From Tanypteryx hageni (taxonomy: Eukaryota; Arthropoda; Insecta; Odonata; Petaluridae), in NCBI GenBank assembly GCA_028673005.1, contig CM054116.1, positions 23,413,840-23,477,839 on the forward strand: 64,000 bases of DNA, read 5' to 3'. Below the pieces are notes generated by a model, which saw only the letters and a list, made by a program, of their open reading frames with translations, was not told where the DNA came from and searched no databases. Below, one piece after another: positions 34,533 through 45,778 of the stretch. Each line of letters starts with the position of its first letter. Positions within the stretch are counted from its first letter, which is position 1. Both the position numbers and the translations under genes were made by a program.

Positions 34533-35112
34533 TCAATGCGAGGAGTGGATCTGCTTGTGATCAGACAGTATGGCAGGGATATCAGCCTCGGTTTTGGAGA
34601 TGCGGTTCCACGTTGATAAGACGATTTCGTTTTATGTTTTAATGCCAACCAGTGCCAAGAACCCCAACTCACGCATATATGAGGTGGGTAACGGCAGAAG
34701 ATACTTCACTGCTTTGTCCGATAGGGTAAGGTATTCGGGTCGAACGCTCAATCAATGATGTCAATGTCTTTTGTTCAAACACTGTCCTCAGGAAGTCAAT
34801 TGAAGCGAGCTCCAAGAGCTGTTCTTCTTCTGAAGCTGAGAGGTTTTTTGGTAATGTCTGGACATTGACGAGGAAAGGGCTTCTTATGCATTCAAAACTG
34901 TCGTTCGATTCAGGAAAGTACTTACAAGGACTTCTCTTCAAGCTTTCCTAGTACTCCTTTATAGTTTGCAACACATAAGCATCGAGGACTTCTCTTGATT
35001 TGACCACGAAGTCATGAAGGGATGGAAAGGAATTAAATTCGCCACAACTACGGTGTTTACCCCACAGCTTCAGTTTTGCAATCATCGTGCTCACTTTAAC
35101 TTGAGCAGGAAA
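34533..35112 (-). pseudogene. hAT transposase remnant (SCAND3/ZBED-like), C-terminal part
   Basis: Read on the minus strand from about 35112. MIAKLKLWGKH is followed by SFPSLHDFV, an in-frame TAG after KEY, then KYFPESNDSFECIRSPF, LSASEEEQLLELASI and NRLINVEPHLQ, and finally, in a shifted frame, TEADIPAILSDHKQIHSSH with a TGA at 34533-34535. This order matches the C-terminal third of SCAND3/GTF2IRD2/ZBED-like hAT transposases, which end near a (K)Q-h-SH motif. The canonical TTYLCE block is eroded, and there are at least one stop and two frameshifts. The N-terminal portion is very probably the remnant at 37364-37840 on the same strand, separated by the plus-strand hAT at 35402-37363. Dead copy. 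Confidence 0.82.
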
Positions 35113-35401
35113 AAAAGAGAATGATTAGTTTTTTCAGAAACATCAAAATGTATGTATTGTTACGTTTTTAAATTATTTCTTGACGCAAGCAAAGGAAAGC
35201 AAGCATTTGTGGATGGGTTTTAAAACTGGACCTGCATATCAAGATTATTAAATGAGCATGAAACTTAAAAAAGACTCGTGCAATGTGTTCGTTTATAAGA
35301 AGAAGTAACCTAACCGAACGAGTTGATTCACAACTATTGGTACAATTTGAAAAACAATGCTCTTATTGACTACAAATACTGAAACGCGTAGTCGCAACCG
35401 T
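35113..35401 (+). other. Probable 5' non-coding end of the inserted hAT
   Basis: No coding motif. The junction with the minus-strand hAT lies near 35112, and no clear terminal inverted repeat is visible on this side, so the inserted element appears truncated or rearranged here. Confidence 0.35.
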
Positions 35402-37185
35402 GAAGCTATTTGCAATATTAGGAATTGCCTTCAGAGGTCGGGACGAGTCGGAGTCTTCGAATCGTAAAGGCAATTTCTTAACCTCTCTCGAATACTACCT
35501 AGCTGAATTTGATGATTTTCTCAAACATCATCTAGAAAATTATCAGTACTTACTGTGGTTATAGTAAAACTATTTTTTTATTTCATCAAATTTACGACAA
35601 ATTTATCGTTATCATGGATGATCATCTCCGAAAATGCTTTGTTGATGAAGTTAAAAATGTTCAGTATTTTTCCATATTTGTAGACTCGACTCCCGATGTA
35701 AGTCACGTGGATCAGCTTACTGTTATTTTAAGATACGTGAAACCAGATGGAGAAATCATTGAACGTTTCTTTTTTCACGCCTATAATATCTCAAACATTT
35801 AAACATCTGACGAAAACTGTCTTAGAATTGTTTGAAGCGCTGGGATTAGATATAAAGAATTTCCGGGGTCAATTTTTCGACAACGCAGCCAATATGTCAG
35901 GCAAATACTCAGACTTTCAAGCAAGACTGAGAAGAGAAAGCCCCACAGCTCTATATTCCGTGTTCCAGTCACTCATTAAATCTTGCTTGTAACAGTGCTG
36001 CAGAGTCTTCTAAAGGTTTTTTGATTTTGTTCAGAAAGTGCACACATTTTTATCGTCATCTACATATCGATGGAATGTGTTGATTCGAATTTACAGAAAA
36101 ATAAAACCGTGAAATAATTAGCGATACAAGGTGGTCTGCTATTTTAGCTTTGAAAGAGAGTTACCATGAAATTAAGAATGCTCTTCATGATATTGCTGCG
36201 TCAGAGAATGAGAAGCCTCTTGCAAAGGTTGAAGCTAAATCTTTATCGAAAAACTTTGAGAAATACGAAAATGATATCCTTACAGTATTATGGAATCGTT
36301 TGTTGCAAAGAATTAATGCTGTTAACAAATCACTGCAGTCGATTGATGGTCACTTATTGATGATTGTAGAATTGTTAACTTCTCTTAAGGCTTTTATAAT
36401 TGAAGTAAGAAACAAATAACCCTCTATGGAACAGGATGCATTTTATTTAACAGAATGTATAGACAATCCCGATGAAGACTCAAAAGAGAAACGTTTAAGA
36501 AAAAGCAAAACGTTGTTTGATGAAGCTGAAGACATTGAAATTGTTTTAAAAGGGAAACAAAAATTAATCGTAGAAACTGTTAACACTATTTGTGATGTAT
36601 TAGTTGTACAATTGGAAAAGAGAAAAGAGTATATGACATCAATATTAGACTTATTCCAGGTGATTTTTGCAAGGAAAATTGACGAGGCGAAGATAGACGA
36701 CAGCATAAAAAAATTACAGAATATGTACAGAGAGGACATTGTTTCTGACGTTTTTGAAGATGAATCGCGACATTTCCTGTATTTTTCCAACAGTGATGAT
36801 TTTATATCATCGAAGTCTCCTACCGCACTTTACAAGCTCGTTATTGATTGTTTGAGTGCCACAGTTCCAAATGTAGAGACAATTCTTAAAATCTTTTTAA
36901 AATTACCCATATCAAATGCCACCGGTGAAAGATCGTTCAGAACACTTAAAAGAGTCAAAAATTATTTACGTTCTACTATTATATTTAACGAGTTCAGCAA
37001 TTTTAGCGATCAAAAGTTCTGCATTGCATGATGTAAATTATGACGAGTTACTTGACGATTTTGTGCGAAAGAAATGTCGAAAAAAGCACACACATTGTTT
37101 AAATATGAACATTTATGAATATTTTACAAAAATCTTTGAACTTACATTCATTTTGTTCCAATTAATAAAGTTAATTTTCGAATGA
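35402..37185 (+). pseudogene. hAT transposase, ZMYM1-like type, degenerate but nearly colinear
   Basis: Blocks of a ZMYM/TTF-type hAT transposase appear in order. GIAFRG, NFLTSLEY and LAEFDDFLKHHL lie at about 35420-35540. FSIFVDSTPDVSHVDQL (about 35660-35720) is the catalytic-core D-x-T/S-x-D segment. FFDNAANMSGKYSDFQARL (about 35875-35935) and SDTRWSA (about 36119) follow, then a long helical region, and the C-terminal dimerisation segment LKLPISNATGERSFRTLKRV (about 36896-36960), ending LLDDFVRKKCRK. Frameshifts occur near 35610, 35790, 36000-36120 and 36990, and stops near 35563 and 36418. The element inserted into the minus-strand hAT remnant. The 3' terminus is probably at about 37363, where AATCCGCCCG marks a hAT-like end. 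Confidence 0.88.
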
Positions 37186-37363
37186 AGAGTAGTGCTTTCT
37201 TTTTACCTCTCATTAATTAATGTCATAGTTTAAAACCCATTTTAAAATTAACTCATTCTTATGCGTTTAGCTCCGTCATATTTTCCGAGTCACGTTTTAG
37301 GTCATGGAATAGGGCCTCAAAGAAGGCTGCGCGCAGGGCCCCACTATCCACAAATCCGCCCGA
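37186..37363 (+). mobile_element. 3' non-coding end of the inserted ZMYM-like hAT
   Basis: From the transposase stop to a hAT-type end (reverse complement CGGGCGGATTTGTGGATAG). Immediately beyond it the minus-strand hAT reading frame resumes, which is why I place the boundary here. Confidence 0.55.
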
Positions 37364-37840
37364 TCAATTACTTGCCTTGCAGGTGGTGAGTGCTTCCCTG
37401 TGTATACAACAGTGAGTCGATTTGGCTTCCAGTGCAACGGCTTGAATACGTGCAACAACTCCTTTCTCTTCAGCGCCAACACTTCGGCCCCAATCTAAGT
37501 GGCTGTCTTTAATCAAGTCATAAATAACTTGGAAAACATCATTCCCAGTTGTAGTACGCGTTGGCAAGGGTTGGAAGAACAAAATATCATCATGGACTTC
37601 CCCATTCAGGTCGTATCTGATAAACAAAATGAGATTAGCTAAATTCACAATATCGGTGGATTCATCAGCTTGCAGTGCATAGTAGTGACTCTGTTGTACT
37701 CTTAACAATAACCGCTTTACGTTTTCGGCCGTATCTGTGATTCTACGATGAACAGTGTTATTTGACAGGAGAACACTATCAATCGCTTGGCTCGCTTTGT
37801 CTCCATCCATCACTTTCGCGGTTGCTTTGGCTGCAGGTTG
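37364..37840 (-). pseudogene. hAT transposase remnant (SCAND3/ZBED-like), N-terminal half of catalytic domain
   Basis: The minus-strand frame reads VQPAAKATAKVMDGD, then SVLLSNNTVHRRITD, YALQADESTDI, LILFIRYDLNGEVHDDILF and THCCIHREALTTCKASN. This is the standard order in SCAND3/ZBED5/FAM200-like hAT transposases: LSNxTVxRRI, then the first catalytic Asp in xxDExTD, then a H-C-h-x-HR-x-A block. The frame is open for about 155 codons and then meets a stop exactly where the other hAT begins, so the break is insertional. The matching C-terminal part lies at 34533-35112. About 150 residues between them are missing, which implies a deletion with or after the insertion. On the upstream side it is abutted by a LINE at about 37845. 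Confidence 0.88.
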
Positions 37841-37844
37841 TACC

Positions 37845-39504
37845 AGTTACCTCGCCAATCACTTTAACACTTCAACTTCAACACTTTTACTCGTGATGAC
37901 GATGAATGTGAAACCCCTATTCCTATGCGTCAGGGCGATTCGATGGAAGATTTGGTATTTTCGGAAAATGGCATCGCGCTCCAACTTCATTCAATTAAGC
38001 CAAATAAATCTCCTGGACCGGAAGAAATTCCCGCGCGTATAATGAAAGAATTAGCTGCTGAAATCGCGCCGTATTTGAAAATTATATTCGAGAAATCCAT
38101 TAGAGAAGGAGTAGTTCCTAAAGATTGGAAGGTGGCACATGTTACGCCCATCCATAAGAGTGGCGACAGAGAGAACCCCGAAAATTATAGGCCGATATCC
38201 TTAACTTCATTATCGTGCAAGATACTTGAGCACATAGTCTTTAGCTCTGTAATGCGCTATTTAGATAGTCATTCATTGCTTAGCGGATGCCAACACGGAT
38301 TCCGGGGAGGTAGATCATGCGAAACGCAGCTCGGCCTGTTCGTGGACGATTTGTTGCGATGCGGAGAGAAAAATACTCAGGTCAATGCCATATTCATTGA
38401 TTTCAGGAAGGCGTTCGATAAAGTATCTCATAGGAAATTAATTGCGAAGTTAGGACAATGTGGTATCAATTCGAAAGTTGTCGGTTGGGTGAGAGACTTC
38501 CTCTCGAATAGGGAACAGATAGTTGTCATCGATGGGAAATACTCGTCCCCCGTTAAAGTTGCTTCGGGTGTTCCTCAGGGAAGTGTATTGGGCCATCTGC
38601 TCTTCTTAATCTATGTAAATGATATGTGCTCGGTTGTTCGTAGTAAAATTAGGCTTTTCGCCGATGACACCGTTCTATATAAAGAAATAAAAAATCAGGA
38701 GGACCATCAGTCTCTGCGTGAAGACTTAAGAGCCATTTCAGCGTGGTGCAAAGAATGGCAAATCGAAATTAATTATACTAAATGTGCCGCAGCCACGTTC
38801 TGGAAAAGTAAGAACAAAGATTTAGGTTTCGAGTATAAAATAGATGAAATGAGTATTCGACAAGCTGAGTATGTAAAATATTTAGGAGTAACCATTTGTC
38901 GAGATCTTTCGTGGGACATGCACATTCGTCGAGTTATAGGCGCGGCCAACAAGAAACTGGCATTCATAGGTAGAATAGTACGGAACACTACAGAGAAAGT
39001 ACGCGAAACATGCTACTTATCACTGGTAAGACCACAAGTGGAATACGCAGCGAGCATATGGGATCCGCACGAGATGGGACACATAATTCAACTAGAAAGA
39101 GTACAGCGCAGAGCAGCCAGATTTGTAAAACCAAAGTACGAACATAAGGAAAGCGTCACCTCTTTATTGAGCGATTTGAACTGGGTATCACTGGAGGACC
39201 GTAGATTGCACTCAAGGTTGAAACTTCTAGAGAAATATAGGTCAGAATGTCTAAAAGAGAAGGTAGTGGGAATAATTGTGGCACCGACGTATATAGGTAG
39301 AAATGATCGAGACGATAAAATACGTGAGATCGATTGTAGGATGGAGCGTTATCTAGGCTCGTTCTTTCCGAGGACAATAAGAGATCACAATAGGAAATTT
39401 CGAATTGCGTTAGACAATCTTTAGGTAGGATTTGGTGCATTGCACCCCCTGCCACCCACCAACTTGGTGAATTGCAGGGTAACTTGTAGATGTAGATGTA
39501 GATA
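37845..39504 (+). pseudogene. CR1/L2-type LINE, 5'-truncated, with microsatellite tail
   Basis: Encodes the reverse transcriptase and C-terminal region of a non-LTR retrotransposon. A 499-codon frame from 37925 to 39424 contains SPGPEEIPARIM (about 29-40), NYRPISLTSLSCKILE, catalytic motif A FIDFRKAFDKV (157-167), GVPQGSVLG (215-223) and the active site FADD (245-248), followed by LGVTICRDLSWDMHI and a basic C-terminus. The coding sequence continues upstream in the same frame to about 37885 and, after a frameshift, to about 37847 (YLANHFN). The usual GP after the SVLG block is GH here. The endonuclease and ORF1 are lost by 5' truncation. The 3' UTR is short and ends in tandem TGTAGA units (39488-39503), the microsatellite tail typical of the CR1/L2 group. 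The RT itself is intact, so this insertion may be younger than its neighbours. Confidence 0.9.
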
Positions 39505-40865
39505 CACTGAATTAGATTCTCAAATATCCCGGGAATACCGGGAACCTGGGAATAAGAATTATTTCGCATTTTAAATATTTAATTCACCATTTCTCATTTA
39601 AACGTGATATTTATTATTGATACAACGTAAATACATAAATATTTATTAAATCCCAATGACATGTGATACATTATTTGCGACAAATTGTTAGCAGATTCGA
39701 TATTCAGACGCACTTTAAATTGCGCAACCGATCTTTCTTCGATGTTGTCGATGTGGAGATAACAAGATACCAGCTACTAATGTACCTAACCTATGTTGCA
39801 ATTACCTCAAACTTAGAATTGAGGGTAGAAAGTATATTAAAGAGGTTTAAAAACCATCTAAAATCTATAAAAGCCTCCCTCGTTCCCTTCGTTGCTTCCT
39901 CTGCCACGCAATATAAATGCAAATAAGTCGATAAAGGATCGAATTCTTTTTTAAATTTGGCAGGAATGCTCGATTTACATATTTTAAGGTGATGGCGAAA
40001 AAAACTCGAAAAAAGCTCTGAGTTCGACTTCAAGGAAGACATTTCCTGTTCCCATAAAATAACACGTTAACATTGTCTTTTCGACGTGCAGACTTTTATT
40101 CTTTTTAGATCTAAATTAGGAAGAATTAACCTACGATCTTCGACTTAAATTATTTTAAAGAAAAAATTATAAAGTGTATTAATCTGTTCATCTTTTTTCG
40201 CCTACATTTTGAAATTCCTCATGTTAAACGTTTAATTCATATATTTTGGGGAAATCTTGCCATTTTAACGGGATTTTACCTTGCCAACCAATTACATTGT
40301 TAAACCTCGAAATCCTACTGTCATTTCATTTCTTACGGTTGAAAGAGTGTTTTGAAGGTTTTTTTAATACGAGAGAGGGAGAGAGGGGGGGGGGGAAGAG
40401 GGAGGAGAGGGAGAGGGGGGGAGAGGGAGAGAGAGGGAAGGGGAGAGAAATGATTTTCATAGCAACGAATGTAAACAACATTCGTTTGGTTATTTACGAG
40501 AAGGAATACATTTGAATGCATAACATTAATCATTCGCACATTAAAATCATTTAGAATCAGTTTCAGTTTCAAAAAACTTTATTTTCATTGTTAATCAACA
40601 TACATCGAACAAATAGTTGTTTGCTTGTACATTTCAATTTCAAATTTATTTACCAAATTGCTTATTACCCGCAGGTATTGTGCAAATTATCTTATTTCTT
40701 GCAGTTCTTATTCTTAATGCTTCCATAGTTTCTCTTTAGGGAAAAAGTTTTTTAAGTGTAAAAAGCCCTAATTTCTTATGTACTAACAGCATAAATTAAC
40801 ATTTAAAGCAGAAAAATTTTAACAAAATTCTATATCTTATTTACATATTTACAAATATTTTTAAT
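39505..40865. other. No gene recognised; CCCGGGAA repeat and GA-rich run
   Basis: At 39515-39560 there is ATCCCGGGAATACCGGGAAC, similar in inverse orientation to 48980-49068. A GA/G-rich low-complexity run lies at 40372-40451. No coding sequence seen. Confidence 0.5.
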
Positions 40866-41092
40866 TTGAGGTGAGGCCTCCGTGGTAAAAGCTTGCCTGT
40901 GCTTTTTGTTTTAATTCTTCTTTTTCCGTTGTTTCTTCCGTTGTTGTCAGGCGGCGTCACCGTCTCCCTGCGTTGATTCGTTCTTCTTGTTTCAATCTTG
41001 GTCTTTGCAGTTGCAGTTTTCTTGGTCCTCTCCGTCGCATGCCGTCGTCGATCTCTGTCGCTGGCCCCTTCCGCTGGTCTCCTTTGCCGACT
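40866..41092 (-). mobile_element. 3' UTR of Jockey-clade LINE (copy A)
   Basis: Follows the pol stop codon on the minus strand, with purine-rich sequence to about 40866. The exact end and any poly(A) tail are not clear. Confidence 0.45.
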
Positions 41093-43904
41093 TCACTCGT
41101 CCTCCGTCTCCTCCTGGTCCGTGGATCCCTGCTCGCTTCCGCCTGACAGCTCCCTCCGGGCTAGTTTCTTTTTGGCTTTTTGTTTGTTTTTAAATAAGTT
41201 ATGGAAAATTGCTTTGTACTGATATTGATATGGGAATTTGCTTACGTCTGTTTGGATTTCGGCAGCGAGTAGCTCGTTACCCGTTTTGTTTGCTTTTATG
41301 TCGTGGTAAAATTTCTTTGTCATGTCAGAAATATATTTTTGTATAGTCGGCATGTCATACTCTTTTCTATTTTCAGCGGTTGTTTTAGTGGGATCTTGGG
41401 CAACGCTTCTCAGAAAGTAATTTTGAATTCTTTCTAGTTTGATGTGATTCGTTTTGCACGTAATGCTCCAGATGGGTGCTGCGTATAGCATCATTGGCCT
41501 TATGATCGACTTAAATATTGTCGGTTTGTTTTTAGAGGTCAGCCTACTTTTGTAGTTCATCAGTGGTCTTAGTTGTCTAGCTGCAGTTACGGCTTTTTGT
41601 CTTGCGTAGTCGGTGTGTTTAGTCCAGTTCATATTTCTGTCTATGTGTATTCCTAAATATTTAATTGATTTGCCCCAGTCTATGTGTGTTTCCTTGCCAG
41701 TTAATCCGTCTTTTAGTCATTTTTTCCAAAATTTTCAATTTGTTCGTCACTATTAAGGCTTTTGTTTTGTCTTTATTGATTTTAATTTTCCATTTTTCTG
41801 CGTAGTCGTCTATTGTCTCCAGCGCGTCTTCAAGTTTGTCTATTATTGGTCCTAATTGAAATGATTTTGTGTACAGTGCCGTATCGTCTGCATACATAGC
41901 AATTTCCACGTCTTTGGTGTCGGGGAGGTCGTTAATAAACAGGCTAAATAGCAGGGGCCCAATAATTGAGCCTTGTGGTACCCCTGCTTCTATCGGTCTT
42001 TTGTCAGAGAGGGCCTGTCCTGTCCTTGTTTGGAAAGTCCTGTGTTTTAAATAGTCTTCTATCAGTTGTGTCAGTCTGCTGGGAAATTCATATTTAATCA
42101 GCTTATAAAGAAGTTCTTCCGTCCAAACCCTGTCAAAAGCTTTTTCAATTTCAAGGAATATTATTCCTACATTTTTATTCTTGTTTCGATGGTGAGTGCA
42201 ATAGTCCGTTAGTCGAAATATCTGGTGCACTGTCGAATGTCTTGGTCGAAAGCCGAATTGTTCGTTGCGTATAATGTCTTTTTCAGTGACGTGTTGTCTA
42301 AGTCTTTCGTGGATTGTCATCTCTGTTAGTTTCCCTAATGTCGTAAGCAGGCTAATAGATCGATAGTTTTGCGGAAATTTCTTGTCTTTCCCCGGCTTGG
42401 GGAAGGATAGCACTATTGCATTTTTCCATAGTTTGGGAAAATAGCACGTCTTGTGTATGGCGTTAATTAAATTTGTAACGTACTTTATCGTGTGCTTTGG
42501 CAGGTATTTAAGCTGGATGTTCCTAATATCATCCTCTCCTGGTGCTTTAAATGCTTTTAATCTGTTTACATATGATGTTATGTCCTTTGGTCGAAATTCC
42601 TCGAAGTCTGTGTCGCTGGTTAAGTTCTCATGTAGTGTCTTAATTTTGCGTCTAACAGTCCTTCCATGCTCGTCACTTCCCGTGTCATTTTCCCTAAATT
42701 GCTTTTCGTAGTTATCTGCCAATGCGGTCGCTATTACTTTGTCTGAATACACGAGTCCTCTTTCGCCGTGGAGGCTTGTGATTTGTCTATGTCCTTTCGT
42801 TAGTTTCTTTGTAATTTTCCACAGGGAGTTGTCTTTGGTGTTTAGTTTTTCTAATTTCTTCTCCCATCGGTCATTGTAGGCGTCGTTGAGTGCTGTCGTT
42901 AGTCTTTTGCTAATTTTATTAAGCGTCCGTTTCGTCTCAGCAGTGCGGTGTCTCTGATAGTAGTTACGAGCGTAGCGTTTGTCTTTCAGGAGTGTTTTAA
43001 CCTCCTCCGGAATGTCCGTTTTTGGTGTGTGGTTAGTCTTTGGTATTGCCAGCTTAGTGGCATTTTTAATAGCTGTTGTCAGTGCATTAGCGGATCTCTC
43101 TATGGAATCTGGGTCGTTTTTAATGTCTGGTAATGTAGTCTTTTTCAGTTCCTTTCTATACGTCTTCCAGTCCGCGTTGTGAAAGTCTAGCGTCTTGTGG
43201 GCGTTTTTTGGCATCAGATATTTCCCGGTGCGTATTGTGTAAGTTACTGGCGCATGGTCGGAATCCAAGGCGTCGTGTGTCACGAGATCGCTAAAAGTCG
43301 TTATGTCTTTCAATATACTTAAGTCGATTATGCTTGGCGTCTGCGTTTCCGTCTGGGGGAAAAAAGTTGGGGTCCTTGGGAAGATGAGTCTGGCGTCATG
43401 TCTGTCATTGCTTAAGTCATATAGTCGCCTGCCGTTACTGTTAGTCGTATTGCATCTCCATGCCCTACGTTTCGCGTTAAAGTCTCCTGCTAATATGGTT
43501 TTTTCTTTATGCGAAAGTAGCTCATTCAGTTGGCTAATCTTTAGCGTGTTTCCTGGCTTGGCATAAATGGCATATATCCTTAGGTTGGTTCCAGGAATGT
43601 CGCAGCCGACATTTTCTAACTCAATAGTTTCATCCATATGAATTGCCTGGCAATTTAGGTTACGTTTCGTCAGTAAGGCCAATCCTCCTCTTCTCGTTTT
43701 CCTGTCCAAGCGAAAAATCTTATAATTTTCAAAATATAATTTGTCTTCTCTAATCAGGTGTGTCTCTGAGATCGCCATTATGTCGATGTTATTCATCAAT
43801 AGGAAGGATTCTAACTCTCTTATTTGTCGCCTTACGCCATTGGCGTTCCATTGTGCTATCTTTATTTTGTTTATAGCCATTGCAGGGCCGTTTTCAGGAT
43901 ACAT
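41093..43904 (-). pseudogene. Jockey-clade LINE ORF2 (endonuclease-reverse transcriptase), one frameshift
   Basis: Encodes the bifunctional pol of a Jockey-type non-LTR retrotransposon. The apurinic-like endonuclease motifs are at AQWNANG (17-23), ISETHL (45-50), AGDFNAK (139-145) and SDHAPV (215-220). Reverse transcriptase blocks follow: NYRSISLL (513-520), EQFGFR (548-553), motif A FLEIEKAFDRVW (583-594), AGVPQGS (640-646) and YADD (671-674). The 747-codon frame (41661-43904) is broken near 41713 by a one-base shift; the protein resumes with YLGIHIDRNMNWTKHTDYA and RPMMLYAAPIWS and ends at 41093. Motif A has Glu where the metal-binding Asp normally stands (residue 585, FLEI for FLDI), a second reason to think it inactive. 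The start is 99 bp below the gag stop on the same strand, as usual for two-ORF LINEs. Confidence 0.93.
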
Positions 43905-44002
43905 TCAATCCTTTCCTGATGCGAGGTCGCGTTTTGGAGGGTGGAGTGCAGGTCTTTTAGGGTTCCCAGAATATGCTTAAAGTCAAAATTTAGAAAAATC
44001 TC

Positions 44003-44973
44003 TTAAATTAGGGAAAATATCTGCCCTAATTCCCCTTGTGGGGGCTCTCCCCGTGTTTTGGTGGCATACGTTTCCCTTCTCGCTTGTCTGTCTTCTGTCG
44101 GTTTTCTCTCTAAAGTTCTTCTCACAGCGCATGTAGAATCCGAAGCTGCGTGTTTCCCCGAACAGTTTTTACAGTGCAAGCTCGACATCTGAGTGCATTT
44201 TCGCGAATCATGCCCCCCGCTGCAATATCTGCATGCTGTGGCATAGTTTCAGTGTTTAGCCGTGTGGCCCAGTTTCTGGCAGTTGTAACACTGCGTTTGC
44301 CTGTTCTGTTTATACGGTTCCCATTTAACACCAATGTGGGCTATATGCGATTTCCTAATAAGCGATGATGTGTTCAAATTACTAGGAAAAATGAGAATAT
44401 ATATGAAAAGGGGTGTTCCGTCCTTATAGACTTGTACGACTTTTTGGGGAAAAAACCCCTCCTCTTGGAGTAGTCGCCCTACGTCCTGCGCGGAATAGTC
44501 TGCGGGGATATTTTTAACAACTATTTTCTTTGCCCTTTCATGCCTCCTACCATATGTGTGATACTCATGTTTGCCTTCTCTAAGTGTTTTAATTGTAAAT
44601 TCGTAGTCGGTTTGATTGCTTGTATAGACCGTAACTTCCGTTCTCGTGTATTTAGTCTTAATTCCTTTTTTCGTTCTTTTGTGAATGTCTGCAAGCGTCC
44701 TGTTTATCGCTACGGTCGGGGCTGTTTTAATTGGTGGGGGAGCTCTCGTTCCTCATCCTCTAAGTCTGTGTCTAACAGTGTGCTATATCTATTCCTGACT
44801 CTTGTCTCCTGCGCGCTTCCCCCCTGGGTTTTTTAATGGCTCTTTCCCATCCTTCTTCCTTCGTCTTGGTATTCTTCTTCTGTGTCGGGGTTGTTCCCTT
44901 CGTCTTTCTCTCCGAAAGTTTTTCCTGATCTGGTATTTTTGGGGGATGGGTGATAGTCGTCTGGTAAATCCAT
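44003..44973 (-). pseudogene. Jockey-clade LINE ORF1 (gag-like, zinc knuckles), broken
   Basis: The nucleic-acid-binding gag protein of copy A. A likely start is the ATG at 44973-44971 (MDLPDDYHPSP). After an acidic N-terminus the frame is disturbed near 44840 and again at a C-run near 44745. From there it reads a pre-knuckle domain (KIVVKNIPADYSAQDVGRLL through HIGVKWEPYKQ, about 44540-44310) of the type associated with zinc fingers in Jockey gags. Three zinc knuckles follow: CYNCQKLGHTAKH, where the expected last Cys is replaced by a TGA stop at 44249-44251; CRYCSGGHDSRKC; and CKNCSGKHAASDSTC. The last two match the CX2CX3HX4C and CX2CX3HX6C spacing of the family. Reads to a stop at 44003. 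Confidence 0.85.
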
Positions 44974-45480
44974 TCTTTCGCCTCCTCCTCCCGCCGTTGG
45001 CTTTGCTTCGATCTCTTGCGGTCGCTCGGCTCGGCTTTTGGCGGTTTTTGGTAGGGTTCTGAATGGTTCTCTAATCCCGCGGCGTTGTCCCTTGTGTTTT
45101 CGGTTGGTGTTGTCCCGTGTGTGCGTTCCTAGGACGTCCCCTTCGAGCGGGTGGTGTGAAGGGGGATTACCGCTGGTGGGGTCCTTTACTTCACCTGCCC
45201 GCTCTGTTCCCTACGCCCATAAATTTTCTGCCCCAGTAGAATACTTACTGCTACTCGCTGCCTCCCTTCCCTGGATGGGCCTGCCCTAAAAAGGGCCTTA
45301 TTGGGCCGGGGAGTCCGCCGTCAGAGTTTGGCCCGGGCACTTACCTCGGGTGGGGGCTTCGACCCCGGGCTTTGCTCTTTCGGCTTCCTCGCTGCTCCTG
45401 TTGGTACAGTGCACCGCAGACAGACGTGAGAGCTTGCCACTGGTGGGGGCTATTTCCTCACGTCTTCCGCGGATTTCTCC
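44974..45480 (-). mobile_element. Probable 5' UTR of Jockey-clade LINE copy A
   Basis: G+C-rich sequence upstream of the gag start. The 5' boundary is not determined. A strong splice-donor-like CCGAGGTAAGT occurs on the minus strand near 45340. See also the hairpins at 45283, 45487 and 45763. Confidence 0.35.
45283..45296. repeat. GCCCT/AGGGC hairpin, copy 1
   Basis: GCCCTAAAAAGGGC: a 5-bp stem with a 4-nt loop. Confidence 0.6.
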
Positions 45481-45486
45481 GTTGTT

Positions 45487-45502
45487 GGCCCTGTAAAGGA
45501 CC
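45487..45502. repeat. GGCCCT/AGGACC hairpin, copy 2
   Basis: GGCCCTGTAAAGGACC: a six-position stem with one mismatch, followed by CGTTTTTC. The same block recurs at 45763. Confidence 0.7.
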
Positions 45503-45762
45503 GTTTTTCGTTATTTTTGATCCAGGGATGAATCTATCAATCCGATGAATTCTCGCTCCTTATCCTGGTCTAGTTGTTCAGGATCCCGCACCGTTCTCTC
45601 AATCGGTCGCTCTCTCCGTATCTCTCTAATCCGCTGGGTGATTGCTCCTCGCACGCTCCTGCGCTCAATCGCCCCGCTCCTTCAGCTGCTATCCCGCTCT
45701 TCGCTCGCTCGTTTCTGGATGTTGGAGGGGGACCCCTGTTCTGCTGCCGTCGGTATTTTTTT

Positions 45763-45778
45763 GGCCCTGTAAAGGGCC
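45763..45778. repeat. GGCCCT/AGGGCC hairpin, copy 3
   Basis: GGCCCTGTAAAGGGCC: a perfect 6-bp stem, GNRA-type GTAA loop on the plus strand, followed by GTTTTTC. It lies 276 bp from copy 2. Confidence 0.75.

Noticed and set aside
42451..44836. Plus-strand frames across 41.8-45 kb
   Set aside because: They are antisense shadows of the minus-strand Jockey gag and pol.
45283..45778. Histone gene cluster
   Set aside because: Only stem-loop-like hairpins are present; no histone protein sequence can be read in any frame nearby.
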